Source: an uncultured Clostridia bacterium
GTDB taxonomy: Bacteria; Bacillota; Clostridia; Oscillospirales; Ruminococcaceae
Reading direction: 5' to 3'
DNA length: 64,000 nt
Assembly (NCBI GenBank): GCA_947627205.1
Contig: CANQVE010000003.1
Location: forward strand, 58,789 to 122,788
How positions within the stretch are numbered: the stretch's first letter is position 1; every line of letters begins with the position of its first letter. The notes under the pieces were generated by a model that worked only from the letters and a program-made list of their open reading frames with translations, was not told where the DNA came from and ran no database searches. The translations under genes were made by a program, and so were the position numbers. Shown here piece after piece: positions 42,196 to 52,275 of the stretch.

Positions 42196-44184
42196 ATGGC
42201 TGAAAACGAAAATTTGACGGAAGTAAACTATGGCGCGGACGAAATTAAGGTCTTAAAAGGTCTTGATCCTGTAAGAAAACGCCCGGGAATGTATATAGGC
42301 TCTACGGGTGAAAGCGGACTTCATCACCTTGTGTATGAAATTGTCGATAATGCCATAGACGAGGCTTTGGCGGGATTTTGTACGGAGATTGACGTTTCTA
42401 TACTTCCAGACAATGTGATAAGAGTTATAGACAACGGGCGCGGCGTTCCTACGGGAATTAACCATTCGGAGGGAATTTCCGCCGCGACGCTTGTTTTTAC
42501 TGTGCTTCATGCGGGAGGAAAATTCGACAACGACGTTTATAAAGTCTCGGGCGGACTTCACGGAGTAGGTGCATCTGTCGTTAATGCACTTTCGGAATGG
42601 CTCGAAGTTGAGATACATGACGGAGAGAACGTTCATTTCCAGCACTTCGACAGAGGTCAGTATGACGAGGAAATTAAAATAATCGGACAGACGGACCATA
42701 CGGGAACGACCGTTACATTCAAGCCCGACGCTGAAATTTTCCATACCGTGGTTTTCAGCTATGACACTCTCCAGGAAAGACTTAGAGAAGAAGCGTTTCT
42801 GAACGCAGGACTGAAGATAAAGCTGCATGACCTTAGAGATGAAAATAACTTACAAAACGACGAGTTCTGCTATGAGGGCGGAATTTGTTCGTATATCGAA
42901 TGGCTGAACAAAAAGCGCGACGCAGAGGTACTTCACCCCGACGTCATCTATTTAAAGGGCACGGCGAATGATGTTCAGATAGAAGCAGCTTTTCAATATA
43001 CGACGGATTTCAACAGCGAGGTTTTTCGTTCTTTTGCGAACAATATTCATACGGGCGAGGGCGGTATGCACGAGCTGGGCTTTAAACGCGCTCTGAATAA
43101 GGTAATAAACGATTATACAAAGCAATATAAGGAAAATGCCGATAAGAATAAAGTAAAGAAAAAGAACGCGAAAAAGGGCGAAGAAGAAAAGGCGTTTACT
43201 CCCATAAGCGGAGAGGCAATTCGCGAGGCTATAAACGCTATCATTTCCGTTAAATGTCACGAGTGCGAGTTTGAGGGACAGACAAAAGGAAAGCTCGGAA
43301 ATCCCGAAGTTCAGCCTGCGGTCTATAAAGTAATAACAGAACAGCTCACTTATTATTTTGAAGAACACCCCGAAACTGCGCAGATAATTATGAACAAGGC
43401 TATAAACTCCCAGGCTGCGCGCGACGCGGCAAAGCGTGCGATGGAGGCTAAGAGAAAGTCCATTATGGATTCAAACGGTCTGCCGGGAAAACTTGCCGAC
43501 TGTTCGGATTCGGATCCTACTCATACCGAGATATATATCGTCGAGGGAGATTCGGCGGGAGGCTCTGCAAAAGAGGGCAGAGACAGACGTTTTCAGGCTA
43601 TACTGTCGCTCTGGGGAAAAATGCTGAATGTCGAAAAAGCTAGAGCAGACAAGGTATATAACAACGACAAGCTGTTGCCTGTGGTTAAGGCTTTGGGAAC
43701 GGGAATTGCCGAGGATTTTGATATAACGAAGCTCCGCTATGGGAGAGTTATAATAATGGCGGATGCCGATGTAGACGGTCTGCATATAAGAACGCTCATG
43801 CTGACATTTTTCTTCAGGTTTATGCGCCCGCTTCTTGAACACGGTCATGTTTATATTGCACAGCCTCCGCTGTTTAAGGTCTCAAAGGGAAAACAGGTGC
43901 GCTATGCGTTTTCTGATGATGAGCGTGACACTTATATCGCGGAGCTTGGCGGAGGAGAAAAGGGAAAAGTAGACGTTCAGAGATATAAAGGTCTGGGCGA
44001 AATGGATCCCTCTCAATTGTGGGAAACGACCATGAACCCCGAAACAAGGACAATGCTTCGCGTTTCCGTCGAGGACGCGGCAAAAGCTGACGAGATAATG
44101 ACCATTCTTATGGGCGACAAGGTAGAGCCGCGCAGACGTTTTATTGAACAAAACGCAAGCCTTGCGGAAAATCTGGATATATAA
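42196..44184 (+). CDS. gyrB: DNA gyrase subunit B
   Basis: GyrB supplies the ATPase and TOPRIM parts of gyrase. In 662 residues it shows the GHKL ATPase motifs EIVDNAIDEALAG and GGLHGVGASVVNALS, the TOPRIM start VEGDSAGGSAKEGRD, metal acids in MADADVDGLHI and the end GDKVEPRRRFIEQNA. A Lys-rich insertion lies near residues 315-330. TTGGAGGA precedes the ATG. The roughly 160 nt leader carries element S. It is followed by a small membrane gene and gyrA. Confidence 0.97.
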   Translation: MAENENLTEVNYGADEIKVLKGLDPVRKRPGMYIGSTGESGLHHLVYEIVDNAIDEALAGFCTEIDVSILPDNVIRVIDNGRGVPTGINHSEGISAATLVFTVLHAGGKFDNDVYKVSGGLHGVGASVVNALSEWLEVEIHDGENVHFQHFDRGQYDEEIKIIGQTDHTGTTVTFKPDAEIFHTVVFSYDTLQERLREEAFLNAGLKIKLHDLRDENNLQNDEFCYEGGICSYIEWLNKKRDAEVLHPDVIYLKGTANDVQIEAAFQYTTDFNSEVFRSFANNIHTGEGGMHELGFKRALNKVINDYTKQYKENADKNKVKKKNAKKGEEEKAFTPISGEAIREAINAIISVKCHECEFEGQTKGKLGNPEVQPAVYKVITEQLTYYFEEHPETAQIIMNKAINSQAARDAAKRAMEAKRKSIMDSNGLPGKLADCSDSDPTHTEIYIVEGDSAGGSAKEGRDRRFQAILSLWGKMLNVEKARADKVYNNDKLLPVVKALGTGIAEDFDITKLRYGRVIIMADADVDGLHIRTLMLTFFFRFMRPLLEHGHVYIAQPPLFKVSKGKQVRYAFSDDERDTYIAELGGGEKGKVDVQRYKGLGEMDPSQLWETTMNPETRTMLRVSVEDAAKADEIMTILMGDKVEPRRRFIEQNASLAENLDI

Positions 44185-44340
44185 AATGCCGAATTACTCT
44201 ATACTGACAACGGGAGCTGATGTTTTATAAATAACGGACTTTTACCCGACCTGAAAAAGGAAGAACAGGAAAATAAGGCAAAAAATCTGCCGATAGTAAG
44301 TTTTACTTATGACAATTCTCTTGAAGAAACGGACGCGGCT

Positions 44341-44901
44341 ATGAAGATGTTTCAAAAGGAATATTCTTCTAAGCGCGGGGTTTTGTTTACAATAGCATAT
44401 TCTCTTGTAATGGCGGCGGGAATTGTGGCGATCGTATTCAATCCTACAAATGTCGTGCTTTATATCGCGGTGGCTTGCTGTTTATTCGGGCTTATTTTTC
44501 ATCTGACGGCAAAAACGAGAGTGAGAAAGAGCATTATTAAAACTTTAAGCAAGATGAACCCCGAAGAATATTGCTGTACCATTTATAAGAAAAGAATTGA
44601 AATTGAAACGATAATAAAGCCGAAAGAAGAAGAAATTTCCGAAAATAAGGATAATAATGAAAATAAAGAAAATTCGGAAAATTCCGATATGCAGGAAGAG
44701 GAACTTAAAGAGCCTACTCCGATAAAGTCGGTATTTAAATTCAAGGACGACCTGCTGAATTTTTCGGAGGATAAAATTTCGCTTTATCTTGTTTATAACA
44801 GACAGCAGATATATTGCTTTCCGAAGCGCTGTCTTTCGGAGGAAGTTCAGGAAAAAGTGCGCTCTTATCTGAAAGAGATGACGAGCGAAGAAATCATTTA
44901 A
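44341..44901 (+). CDS. YcxB-like small membrane protein
   Basis: From ATG 44341 the protein has 186 residues: two membrane helices (about 16-55), an acidic Asn/Glu linker and a YcxB-like C-terminal domain (FKFKDDLLNFSEDKISLYLVYNRQQIYCFP). The same frame stays open upstream to 44221 and reads IVSFTYDNSLEETDAAMK, which looks like a genuine N-terminus. There is no ATG, GTG or TTG in that stretch; an ATA at 44227 sits behind GGGAG, and an out-of-frame ATG is at 44220. The true start may be non-standard, or a base may be missing. It sits between gyrB and gyrA. Confidence 0.65.
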   Translation: MKMFQKEYSSKRGVLFTIAYSLVMAAGIVAIVFNPTNVVLYIAVACCLFGLIFHLTAKTRVRKSIIKTLSKMNPEEYCCTIYKKRIEIETIIKPKEEEISENKDNNENKENSENSDMQEEELKEPTPIKSVFKFKDDLLNFSEDKISLYLVYNRQQIYCFPKRCLSEEVQEKVRSYLKEMTSEEII

Positions 44902-44952
44902 GCTGTAAAAATAAAAGTAAGCTGAAATACTTAGCGGGATATTGGAGGATAA

Positions 44953-47586
44953 ATGGGAGAAGTAGATTTTAGTCTTGAAAAGCTTCATGATATAGATCTT
45001 GAAGAAACAATGAAATATTCGTTTATTGAATATTCTATGGCGGTCATAACGGCGAGAGCGCTTCCCGACGTGAGAGACGGCTTTAAGCCCGTTCACCGCA
45101 GAATAATATACACAATGAACGACGCAGGAAACACCTCGGACAAGCCTTTCAGAAAATGCGCTTATACTGTCGGAGAAGTTTTGGGTAAATATCACCCCCA
45201 CGGCGACTCTTCTGTATACGACGCGCTCGTAAGGCTGGCGCAGACGTTTTCAATGCGCTATCCGCTTATAGACGGTCACGGAAACTTCGGCTCGGTAGAC
45301 GGCGATCCTGCCGCGGCTTACCGTTATACCGAGGCTCGTTTGTCGAAAATTTCAAACGAGATGGTGTCCGATATAAACAAGAATGTAGTTGATTTTCAGA
45401 CAAACTACGACGACAAGCTCCTTGAACCTGTCGTTCTTCCCTCGCGTTTTCCAAATCTTCTCTGCAACGGCTCAAACGGAATAGCCGTAGGTATGGCGAC
45501 CAATATCCCGCCTCATAATCTGGGGGAAGTTGTCGACGCTATACAGCTTATGATAGAAAACCCCGAGGTTTCTATAGAAGAACTTATGACCTGCATAAAA
45601 GGTCCCGATTTCCCCACGGGCGGTATAATAATGGGCTACAGCGGTATAAGGAGCGCATATTATACGGGGCGCGGAAAAATAATCCTCAGAGGCAAAACGG
45701 AAATTGTCGAAGAAAATTCTCATACGCGTATTATCATAAGCGAAATTCCGTATATGGTAAATAAGGCGAGAATGCTCGAAAATATCGGACAGCTTATGCG
45801 CGATAAAAAAATAGACGGAATTTCGGTTGTGCGCGACGAATCCGACCGCGACGGAATGAGGATCGTAGTTGAACTTAAGCGCGACGCAAATGCAGAGGTA
45901 GTGCTTAATAAGCTGTATTCTTATACACAGCTCCAAGATACCGTAGGCGTTATTATGTTAGCTCTCGTAAACGGCGAGCCGAAAACGCTGACGCTTAAAG
46001 AAATGCTTGAACATTATCTCAACCATCAGATAGACGTCGTTACGAGAAGAACGAAATATGACCTCGAAAAAGCAAGAGAAAGAGCGCATATCCTTGAGGG
46101 ACTGATGATAGCAATTGACTTTATCGATGAAGTTATTGCCATTCTAAGAAGTTCAAAGACCGTACAGGAGGGCAAAGAGCGCCTGATTGAACGCTTTGCG
46201 GGCATTGACGTTTCGCAGACGGGAATATTCAGCGAGCATACCTATTCGCTTTCCGAGGCGCAGGCTGACGCTATCGTTAAAATGACGCTTGGTTCGCTTA
46301 CGGGAATGGAAAAGAGCAAGGTCGAGGACGAGCTTTTACAAAAGCGTGAGATAATCAAAAACCTCGAAGAACTGCTTTCGGACGGCTCGAAAATGCGTCA
46401 CCTCGTCGGAGAAGAGCTTGCGGAGATAAAGAAGAAATATTCGGACGATCGCCGCACGGCTATTGAGCCTGTAAGCGGAGAAGTCGATATAGAAGACCTT
46501 ATCCCCGAAGAGGACGACGTTGTGACATTTACGAACATGGGCTATATAAAGCGCCAGCCCGTCGAGGTCTACAATATCCAGAAGCGCGGAGGACGCGGAG
46601 TTTCGGGAATGAAACAGCGCGACAACGATTTTGTAGACAGTATGTTCATTTCTTCTACACATGAGAACATTCTCTTTATAACGAACAAGGGAAATATGTT
46701 CAGGCTGAAATGTTATCAGATACCCGAGGGAAGCCGTCAGTCAAGAGGCATGAACATTGTAAATCTGCTTCAGCTGGCTGAAGATGAAAAAGTCGCGGCG
46801 ATGATGACGACAAAGGACTTTGCGGATAACAAATACTTTATATGCATAACTAAAAACGGACTTGTAAAGAAAACGCGCCTTTCGGAATTTAAGAACATCA
46901 GAAAGGGCGGACTTAGAGCGATAGCGCTGAATGAAAACGACGAAATTGCGGCGGGATTTTTGACAGAGGGCGACTGTACAGTCATTGTCGCTACGCATAA
47001 CGGTGCGGCTATACGCTTTGACGAAAAAATAGTCCGCTCAATGGGAAGAATTGCGCGAGGCGTTAGAGCTATTCGTTTCCGCGGGGACGACTATGTTGTC
47101 GGAGCGACAAAGATATTTGACGAAAGCGCTACTATCCTCACGGTTACAGACAGAGGAATGGGAAGAAGATGCGCGGTGACGAGCTATCGCCTGCAAAACA
47201 GAGGCGGTCTCGGACTTAAAAACTATCCCGTAAACGATGAAAAAGGACATGTTATCGGCATAAAGACGCTTGGTCCAGACGACGACGTTATTCTTATAAG
47301 CGCGGAGGGCGTTATAATAAGAATACGCGCAAATGATTTGAGGGTTATGGGAAGAACGGCTTCGGGCGTTCATGTTATGAGACTCGGAGAAAACGACAGG
47401 CTCGTTACTTTCACCCGCACAGCCCATGACGAGGACGAGCAGACCGAAGAAGTCGAAAAAGCAACGGACGAAGAAGTTGCGGCTTCGCTCGCTGAGGACG
47501 CGGCGGAGGTTGTAGAGCCTGACGAGCCTGTGCCCGATGACGACGAAAATTCGGAAGAAGATAACGGCGAAGAACCGAATGAATAA
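44953..47586 (+). CDS. gyrA: DNA gyrase subunit A
   Basis: GyrA carries the DNA-cleaving tyrosine and the DNA-wrapping beta-pinwheel. In 877 residues the catalytic Tyr lies in [11 protein letters not shown]. The quinolone-determining region reads [19 protein letters not shown], with the susceptible-type Ser and Asp in place. The GyrA-box region is present ([13 protein letters not shown]), followed by repeated pinwheel blades. An acidic tail of about 50 residues ends the protein. TTGGAGGA precedes the ATG. The terminator hairpin is at 47590-47621 and a parS-like site immediately follows. Confidence 0.97.
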   Translation: MGEVDFSLEKLHDIDLEETMKYSFIEYSMAVITARALPDVRDGFKPVHRRIIYTMNDAGNTSDKPFRKCAYTVGEVLGKYHPHGDSSVYDALVRLAQTFSMRYPLIDGHGNFGSVDGDPAAAYRYTEARLSKISNEMVSDINKNVVDFQTNYDDKLLEPVVLPSRFPNLLCNGSNGIAVGMATNIPPHNLGEVVDAIQLMIENPEVSIEELMTCIKGPDFPTGGIIMGYSGIRSAYYTGRGKIILRGKTEIVEENSHTRIIISEIPYMVNKARMLENIGQLMRDKKIDGISVVRDESDRDGMRIVVELKRDANAEVVLNKLYSYTQLQDTVGVIMLALVNGEPKTLTLKEMLEHYLNHQIDVVTRRTKYDLEKARERAHILEGLMIAIDFIDEVIAILRSSKTVQEGKERLIERFAGIDVSQTGIFSEHTYSLSEAQADAIVKMTLGSLTGMEKSKVEDELLQKREIIKNLEELLSDGSKMRHLVGEELAEIKKKYSDDRRTAIEPVSGEVDIEDLIPEEDDVVTFTNMGYIKRQPVEVYNIQKRGGRGVSGMKQRDNDFVDSMFISSTHENILFITNKGNMFRLKCYQIPEGSRQSRGMNIVNLLQLAEDEKVAAMMTTKDFADNKYFICITKNGLVKKTRLSEFKNIRKGGLRAIALNENDEIAAGFLTEGDCTVIVATHNGAAIRFDEKIVRSMGRIARGVRAIRFRGDDYVVGATKIFDESATILTVTDRGMGRRCAVTSYRLQNRGGLGLKNYPVNDEKGHVIGIKTLGPDDDVILISAEGVIIRIRANDLRVMGRTASGVHVMRLGENDRLVTFTRTAHDEDEQTEEVEKATDEEVAASLAEDAAEVVEPDEPVPDDDENSEEDNGEEPNE

Positions 47587-47589
47587 GAA

Positions 47590-47621
47590 AATTTTCCCGA
47601 GCGACAACGTTCGGGAAAATT
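47590..47621 (+). terminator. gyrA terminator hairpin
   Basis: AATTTTCCCGA (47590-47600) pairs perfectly with TCGGGAAAATT (47611-47621). The T-tract is short, so termination may be partial. Confidence 0.6.
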
Positions 47622-47629
47622 AGTGTAAT

Positions 47630-47645
47630 TGTTCCATGTGGAACA
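47630..47645 (+). promoter_or_regulatory. parS-like site 1
   Basis: TGTTCCATGTGGAACA, identical to the three sites upstream of soj. The 7 bp arms are complementary around a TG centre. The Bacillus parS consensus is TGTTTCACGTGAAACA. It is a likely loading site for the ParB encoded at 53.1 kb. Confidence 0.85.
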
Positions 47646-47650
47646 TTAAC

Positions 47651-47803
47651 AGACTGTAGATAAAGCCCCATCTACTTCGTATGGTTATCCGCCAGAGGCG
47701 GATAACACGGTAACATGCGGCAGGCACAAAGCCTAGCCGCAGCCACGCTTCAGCGTTGTACGCGAAGCGTTCAATGCGGTATCTGGGACTTTCTCTACAG
47801 TCT
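47651..47803 (+). repeat. Structured element S, copy 2
   Basis: Outer arms AGACTGTAGA and TCTACAGTCT close a 153 nt element. It has the same core as copy 1 (AAAGCCCCATCT, arms TGCGGCAGGC and GCCTAGCCGCA around ACAAA, ATCTGGGACTTTCT) and two extra hairpins: GTTATCCGCC/GGCGGATAAC (47684-47706) and GCGTTGTACGC/GCGTTCAATGC (about 47754-47774). It lies between parS site 1 and the GyrI-like gene, same orientation as copy 1. No promoter is obvious. Confidence 0.7.
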
Positions 47804-47824
47804 ACATTAATTAGGAGTTTATTT

Positions 47825-48463
47825 ATGGCTTTTGATTATAAAAAGGAATACAAAGAGTTTTATTTGCCCAAAAACAAGCCCGCGCTTATAGAAGTGCCGA
47901 AAATGAACTATATCGCCGTATGCGGAAATGGCGATCCTAATACGGAAAACGGCGAATATAAACAGTCTATAGGGCTTTTATACGGGATAGCTTTTACAAT
48001 AAAAATGAGCAAAATGGGTGACCATAAGATAGACGGGTATTTTGACTTTGTCGTTCCGCCTCTTGAGGGTTTTTGGAAGCAGGGAAACAGCGGAGAAATT
48101 GACTATTCGCATAAGGAAGATTTTGAATTTATCTCGTGCATAAGGCTCCCCGATTTTGTGACGGAAGAAGAATTTAAGTGGGCAGTAGGTGAAGCGGAAC
48201 GAAAGAAAAAGACCGACTTTTCAAAGGTCGGGTTTCTTACAGTGGAAGAAGCGCTTTGCGTTCAGTGTATGCATATAGGGAGCTATGATGATGAGCCGAA
48301 AACGGTTTTATGTATGAAAGAATTTGCGGAGCAGAAAGGGTATGTTTTTGATATTACGGACAAACGCCGACATCATGAAATTTATCTTTCGGATCCGAGA
48401 AAGACTGCTCCCGAAAGGCTTAGAACAGTCATAAGAATACCGATAAAACTTAACGAGGAATAA
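47825..48463 (+). CDS. GyrI-like small-molecule-binding domain protein
   Basis: The start ATG 47825 follows TTAGGAG. The 212-residue protein begins [17 protein letters not shown] and has the pattern [20 protein letters not shown] and [12 protein letters not shown], matching the uncharacterised GyrI-like family (COG4832 type). Domains of this SOUL/GyrI fold bind small hydrophobic ligands; true GyrI also inhibits gyrase. It lies between gyrA and mnmG. Direct action on gyrase is only a hypothesis suggested by position. Confidence 0.8.
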   Translation: MAFDYKKEYKEFYLPKNKPALIEVPKMNYIAVCGNGDPNTENGEYKQSIGLLYGIAFTIKMSKMGDHKIDGYFDFVVPPLEGFWKQGNSGEIDYSHKEDFEFISCIRLPDFVTEEEFKWAVGEAERKKKTDFSKVGFLTVEEALCVQCMHIGSYDDEPKTVLCMKEFAEQKGYVFDITDKRRHHEIYLSDPRKTAPERLRTVIRIPIKLNEE

Positions 48464-48465
48464 TA

Positions 48466-50337
48466 ATGTACACTCTTGAAGAATATGACGTTTGCGTTAT
48501 AGGCGCGGGACATGCGGGCTGTGAGGCGGCGCTCGCCGCGGCAAGGCTGGGACTGAAAACGGCGGTTTTTACGCTGTCGCTCGACTGTATAGCGAATATG
48601 CCTTGTAACCCCTGTATAGGCGGCTCGGCGAAAGGGCAGATAGTCTGCGAAATTGATGCGCTCGGCGGAGAAATGGGAAAGGCGGCGGACGCTACTTTTA
48701 TACAGTCGAGGATACTGAACCGCGGAAAAGGTCCTGCCGTTCACAGTCTTAGAGTTCAGAGCGACAGAGTAAAATACCACGGGTATATGAAAAGTGCGCT
48801 CGAACAGACGGAAAACCTGTTTATTAAACAGGGAGAAGTTACGGCAGTTGAGGTTTCCAACGGGAAAATAACGGGCATAAGGACAAAGCTCGGAGCTTTT
48901 TATCCCTGCAAAGCCGCGATAATTACGACAGGTACTTATCTTAACGGAAAAATTCACATAGGCGAACTTAACTATGCGGCGGGACCTGATAATGTTCTGC
49001 CGTCAACGGAGCTTACGGAGTGTCTGAAAAAGCTCGGCGTTTCAATGCGGAGGTTTAAGACAGGCACGCCCGCGAGAGTTCACAGGCGGTCGGTTGATTT
49101 TTCTGTAATGGAAAAGCAGAGCGGAGACGAGGAAATTATGCCGTTTTCGTTCGACAATGAAGCGGAAATGGAGAACAAGGCTGACTGTTATGTGACCTAC
49201 ACAAATGCCGAAACGCATAAGGTAATTTTAGCAAATCTCGACCGTTCGCCATTGTATTCGGGAGTAATTGAGGGGATAGGTCCGAGATATTGTCCGAGCA
49301 TTGAGGACAAGATAGTAAGATTTAAGGACAAGGAGCGCCACCAGCTTTTTGTTGAGCCTATGGGGCTTGATACTGACGAATGTTATTTGCAGGGTATGTC
49401 AAGCTCGCTGCCCGAAGATGTTCAGATAAAGTTTCTGAGGACGATAAAAGGGCTTGAACATGTTGAGATAATGCGCCCTGCGTATGCTATTGAATATGAC
49501 TGCTGTGATCCGCTGGAGCTTTTGCCGACGCTGGAGTTTAAGAACATAAGCGGACTTTACGGTGCGGGACAGTTCAACTGTACTTCGGGATATGAAGAAG
49601 CTGCGGCGCAGGGACTTGTCGCGGGAATAAATGCTGCGCTCAAAATTCAAGACAGAGAACCGCTTATTTTAGACAGGGCTTCGAGCTATATCGGAACGCT
49701 CATTGACGACCTTGTGACAAAGGGTTGCTCCGAGCCTTACAGAATGATGACCTCGAGGAGCGAATTCCGCCTGCTTTTAAGGCAGGACAACGCTCCCGAA
49801 AGGCTTCTCCCTATAGGGCATGAAGTGGGGCTTGTGTCCGATGAGAGATTTGAACGGTTTAAAAAGGACTGTGAAGCGCTGGAAGCAGAGCTTAAAAGGA
49901 TAAAGAGCGTAACTATCCGTCCGACGGAGGAAGTAAATAAACTGCTCGAAGAAAAGGGCACTTCTCCTATTACTGCGGGAGTTAAGCTCTATGAGCTTTT
50001 AAAGCGTCCTCAGCTTTCGTATAACGATTTTGCGGAAATTGACAAGGACAGACCGAAACTTAAAGTTGCGCTTGTAAACAGAATTGAAACAGAACTTAAA
50101 TATTCGGGATATATTAAAATTCAGCAGGAGCAGGTAGAAAAAATGCGGAAGCTGGAAAAGAAACTGCTTCCCGCAGACGTTGATTATAAGACGATAAAAG
50201 GACTAAGGCTCGAAGCGCAGGAAAAGCTGAATAAGCACAAACCGCTGAATATCGGTCAGGCGGGGAGAATTTCGGGAGTAAATCCCGCAGATGTTTCGGT
50301 TTTGCTTATCTGGCTCGCGGGGAAAAATAATGGATAG
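48466..50337 (+). CDS. mnmG: tRNA uridine 5-carboxymethylaminomethyl modification enzyme MnmG
   Basis: MnmG (GidA) works with MnmE to modify wobble uridine 34 of tRNAs, using FAD and methylene-tetrahydrofolate. The 623-residue protein has the FAD motif [19 protein letters not shown], the family stretch [14 protein letters not shown], and [19 protein letters not shown]. Length is normal. It starts 3 bp after the GyrI-like gene and its end overlaps rsmG by 8 bp, so they form one operon. mnmE, which normally precedes mnmG, is not in the window. Confidence 0.97.
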   Translation: MYTLEEYDVCVIGAGHAGCEAALAAARLGLKTAVFTLSLDCIANMPCNPCIGGSAKGQIVCEIDALGGEMGKAADATFIQSRILNRGKGPAVHSLRVQSDRVKYHGYMKSALEQTENLFIKQGEVTAVEVSNGKITGIRTKLGAFYPCKAAIITTGTYLNGKIHIGELNYAAGPDNVLPSTELTECLKKLGVSMRRFKTGTPARVHRRSVDFSVMEKQSGDEEIMPFSFDNEAEMENKADCYVTYTNAETHKVILANLDRSPLYSGVIEGIGPRYCPSIEDKIVRFKDKERHQLFVEPMGLDTDECYLQGMSSSLPEDVQIKFLRTIKGLEHVEIMRPAYAIEYDCCDPLELLPTLEFKNISGLYGAGQFNCTSGYEEAAAQGLVAGINAALKIQDREPLILDRASSYIGTLIDDLVTKGCSEPYRMMTSRSEFRLLLRQDNAPERLLPIGHEVGLVSDERFERFKKDCEALEAELKRIKSVTIRPTEEVNKLLEEKGTSPITAGVKLYELLKRPQLSYNDFAEIDKDRPKLKVALVNRIETELKYSGYIKIQQEQVEKMRKLEKKLLPADVDYKTIKGLRLEAQEKLNKHKPLNIGQAGRISGVNPADVSVLLIWLAGKNNG

Positions 50338-51028
50338 AATAAAGTTTATTATTGAGGAATTTTTAAAAGCAGGAATTACGCTTACCGACGGGCAGGCGGA
50401 GAATCTCCTGAAGCTGAATGACTTCATGCTTGAATACAACAAAAACGTAAACCTGACGGCAATAACAGAGTTTTCGGAAGTTGTAACAAAGCATTTTATA
50501 GACAGCGTTCTTCCGTTTACAATGCTCGATATCCCGAAAAATTCCAGCATTATCGACGTTGGCACGGGCGCGGGGTTTCCGTCTTTACCGCTTGTTATTT
50601 GGAGAAATGACCTGAAAGCGGTGCTTGTTGACAGCCTTGAAAAACGGTGCGTCTATCTTGAAAAGGCGTGTGAGCTTATAGGAATAAAAGCAGAAATAAT
50701 CCACGCAAGAGGGGAAGAATTAGGGAGGATAAGGCGCGAAGAATTTGACTTTGCTTGTGCAAGGGCAGTTGCCGCGCTCCCGATACTTTGCGAATACTGC
50801 ATACCTTTTGTAAAGGTTGGAGGTTATTTCATTGCGCTTAAATCAACAAACGAGGACATAAAGTCCGCGGAAAAGGCAATAGATGTCCTTGGAGGGAAAA
50901 TTGAAAAAACATTTGATTACACTCTCACAAACGGAGACGGGCGGCGTCTCGTTATTATAAAAAAAGTTCGTCAGACGCCGACAAAATACCCCCGAAATTC
51001 CGCAATTATAAAGAAAAAGCCGCTGTAA
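50330..51028 (+). CDS. rsmG: 16S rRNA (guanine-N7) methyltransferase RsmG
   Basis: RsmG methylates G527 of 16S rRNA. From ATG 50330 the protein has 232 residues with the SAM-binding motif [17 protein letters not shown] and the family motif [10 protein letters not shown]. An in-frame ATG 39 bp upstream would lie deep inside mnmG; the 8 bp overlap and GGGGAAA site favour 50330. The stop codon lies inside the terminator hairpin. It sits directly upstream of noc, the standard order. Confidence 0.95.
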   Translation: MDRIKFIIEEFLKAGITLTDGQAENLLKLNDFMLEYNKNVNLTAITEFSEVVTKHFIDSVLPFTMLDIPKNSSIIDVGTGAGFPSLPLVIWRNDLKAVLVDSLEKRCVYLEKACELIGIKAEIIHARGEELGRIRREEFDFACARAVAALPILCEYCIPFVKVGGYFIALKSTNEDIKSAEKAIDVLGGKIEKTFDYTLTNGDGRRLVIIKKVRQTPTKYPRNSAIIKKKPL

Positions 51029-51040
51029 TGCGGTTTTTTT
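51013..51040 (+). terminator. Terminator of the mnmG-rsmG operon
   Basis: CCGC (51020-51023) pairs with GCGG (51030-51033), extended by A-run and T7 pairing. It overlaps the rsmG stop codon. Confidence 0.7.
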
Positions 51041-51126
51041 GGTCGGGAAATGTCATTTCTGTACGATATTTTCTTGTGGAAATTATTTCCCCGATATGCT
51101 AAAATTTTAGCAAAGGAGGAAGTATT

Positions 51127-51942
51127 ATGAACGGACTATTTAAACAAAAGGAAAAGAACGCGGGCTATATAGTAATGATAAACATAGGAATTATCGTTCC
51201 GAATAGAAGCCAGCCCAGAAAGGAATTTAACGAGGAGGCTCTGAAATCCCTTTCCGACAGCATAAAGGAAAACGGTATCTTACAGCCGATAATTGTCAGA
51301 AAGATAGGCGCGGGGTATGAGATAATAAGCGGAGAAAGGCGGTTTCGCGCGGCTAAACTCGCGGGAATGTACGAGGTTCCCTGTATAATAAAAGAAGTAG
51401 ACGAGGAAAAGTCGGCGGTTCTGGCGCTTATTGAAAATATCCAGCGGAAAGATCTCAATTATTTTGAAGAAGCGCAGGCAATTGAAAAGCTCGTCAGCAT
51501 TTACGGACTTACGCAGGAACAGGCGGCGAAAAAACTCGGAAAAGCCCAGTCTACCATAGCGAATAAACTGCGGTTGTTGAGATTCGGCGAGAAAGAACAA
51601 AGGCTTCTTTTGTCGGGGGAATTGACTGAAAGGCAGGCGCGCGCAATTGTTCGTATAGATGATGAAACGACAAGGACAAAGGCAATTGAAACAGTCATCT
51701 CAAAAAAATTAGACCTACAGCAGACCGAAGAATATGTAAACGAAATTATTTCGGGCTGTCCCGAAAAGCGCCGAAAGCCTCGAAAAAAACCTGTCATCAT
51801 TGCCCCGCCGAGACTGTATATGAACTCGCTGAATGCACTGCTGAAACGGATAAAGGACGACAAAATTCCTTGTGAGATGTCCGAAAGCAAGTCCGAGAAG
51901 TATTATGAGTATACGATAAAGTTTCCTATAAATATATGTTGA
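51127..51942 (+). CDS. noc: ParB-like nucleoid occlusion protein Noc
   Basis: This 271-residue ParB paralogue has the CTPase/ParB motifs NRSQPRKEFNEEALKSL, GYEIISGERRFRAAKLAG and IENIQRKDLNYFEEAQAI, then the HTH LTQEQAAKKLGKAQSTIANKLRL. Its place directly after rsmG and before soj-spo0J matches noc. The N-terminus MNGLFKQKEKNAGYIVMINI could contain the membrane-targeting helix. In Bacillus, Noc binds DNA and the membrane to block division over the nucleoid. AAAGGAGGAAG precedes the ATG. A palindrome GGAAATTATTTCC at 51078-51090 lies upstream. Distinguishing it from a second ParB relies on position. Confidence 0.87.
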   Translation: MNGLFKQKEKNAGYIVMINIGIIVPNRSQPRKEFNEEALKSLSDSIKENGILQPIIVRKIGAGYEIISGERRFRAAKLAGMYEVPCIIKEVDEEKSAVLALIENIQRKDLNYFEEAQAIEKLVSIYGLTQEQAAKKLGKAQSTIANKLRLLRFGEKEQRLLLSGELTERQARAIVRIDDETTRTKAIETVISKKLDLQQTEEYVNEIISGCPEKRRKPRKKPVIIAPPRLYMNSLNALLKRIKDDKIPCEMSESKSEKYYEYTIKFPINIC

Positions 51943-51948
51943 TAATAA

Positions 51949-51981
51949 AAAGCGCTGTTTTAAAACAACAGCGCTTGTTTA
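51949..51981 (+). terminator. noc terminator
   Basis: AAGCGCTGTT pairs perfectly with AACAGCGCTT, preceded by an A-run and followed by GTTTAT. Confidence 0.75.
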
Positions 51982-51998
51982 TATCCTGCACTTTTAAT

Positions 51999-52114
51999 TG
52001 TTCCATGTGGAACAATTTTTGACATTGAAGTATATTCCCCGACATAAATGTTCCATGTGGAACATTGTTCGAGCACAATTATTTTTTGTCAACATAAATG
52101 TTCCATGTGGAACA
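51999..52114 (+). promoter_or_regulatory. Cluster of three parS-like sites
   Basis: TGTTCCATGTGGAACA occurs at 51999-52014, 52049-52064 and 52099-52114, an exact 50 bp period, all in the same orientation. The second and third also share ACATAAA on the left. They lie between noc and soj. The regular spacing would place the sites at similar faces of the helix roughly five turns apart. They are the probable ParB-loading centre. The rest of 51943-52275 is AT-rich with a -10 (TATAAT, 52220-52225) for soj. Confidence 0.9.
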
Positions 52115-52275
52115 ATCATTGACAATAAAATATAAACAAATATTCCCTGTGACAACATTTTTATATATAAAATTTTACGAAAATAGAAAAAAGCCCTTTA
52201 TTTTTGACAAGAAGTGTGATATAATGAGAAAGTGATAATATTGCATTAAAGCAATCAAGGAAAAGGGGAAAGAGT

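Noticed and set aside
45172..45240. Quinolone-resistance changes in GyrA
   Set aside because: The determining region reads [13 protein letters not shown], with the susceptible-type Ser and Asp residues in place.
51078..51090. GGAAATTATTTCC as a Noc-binding site
   Set aside because: The known Noc site is ATTTCCCGGGAAAT; here half-sites face the opposite way, and one copy is not enough.
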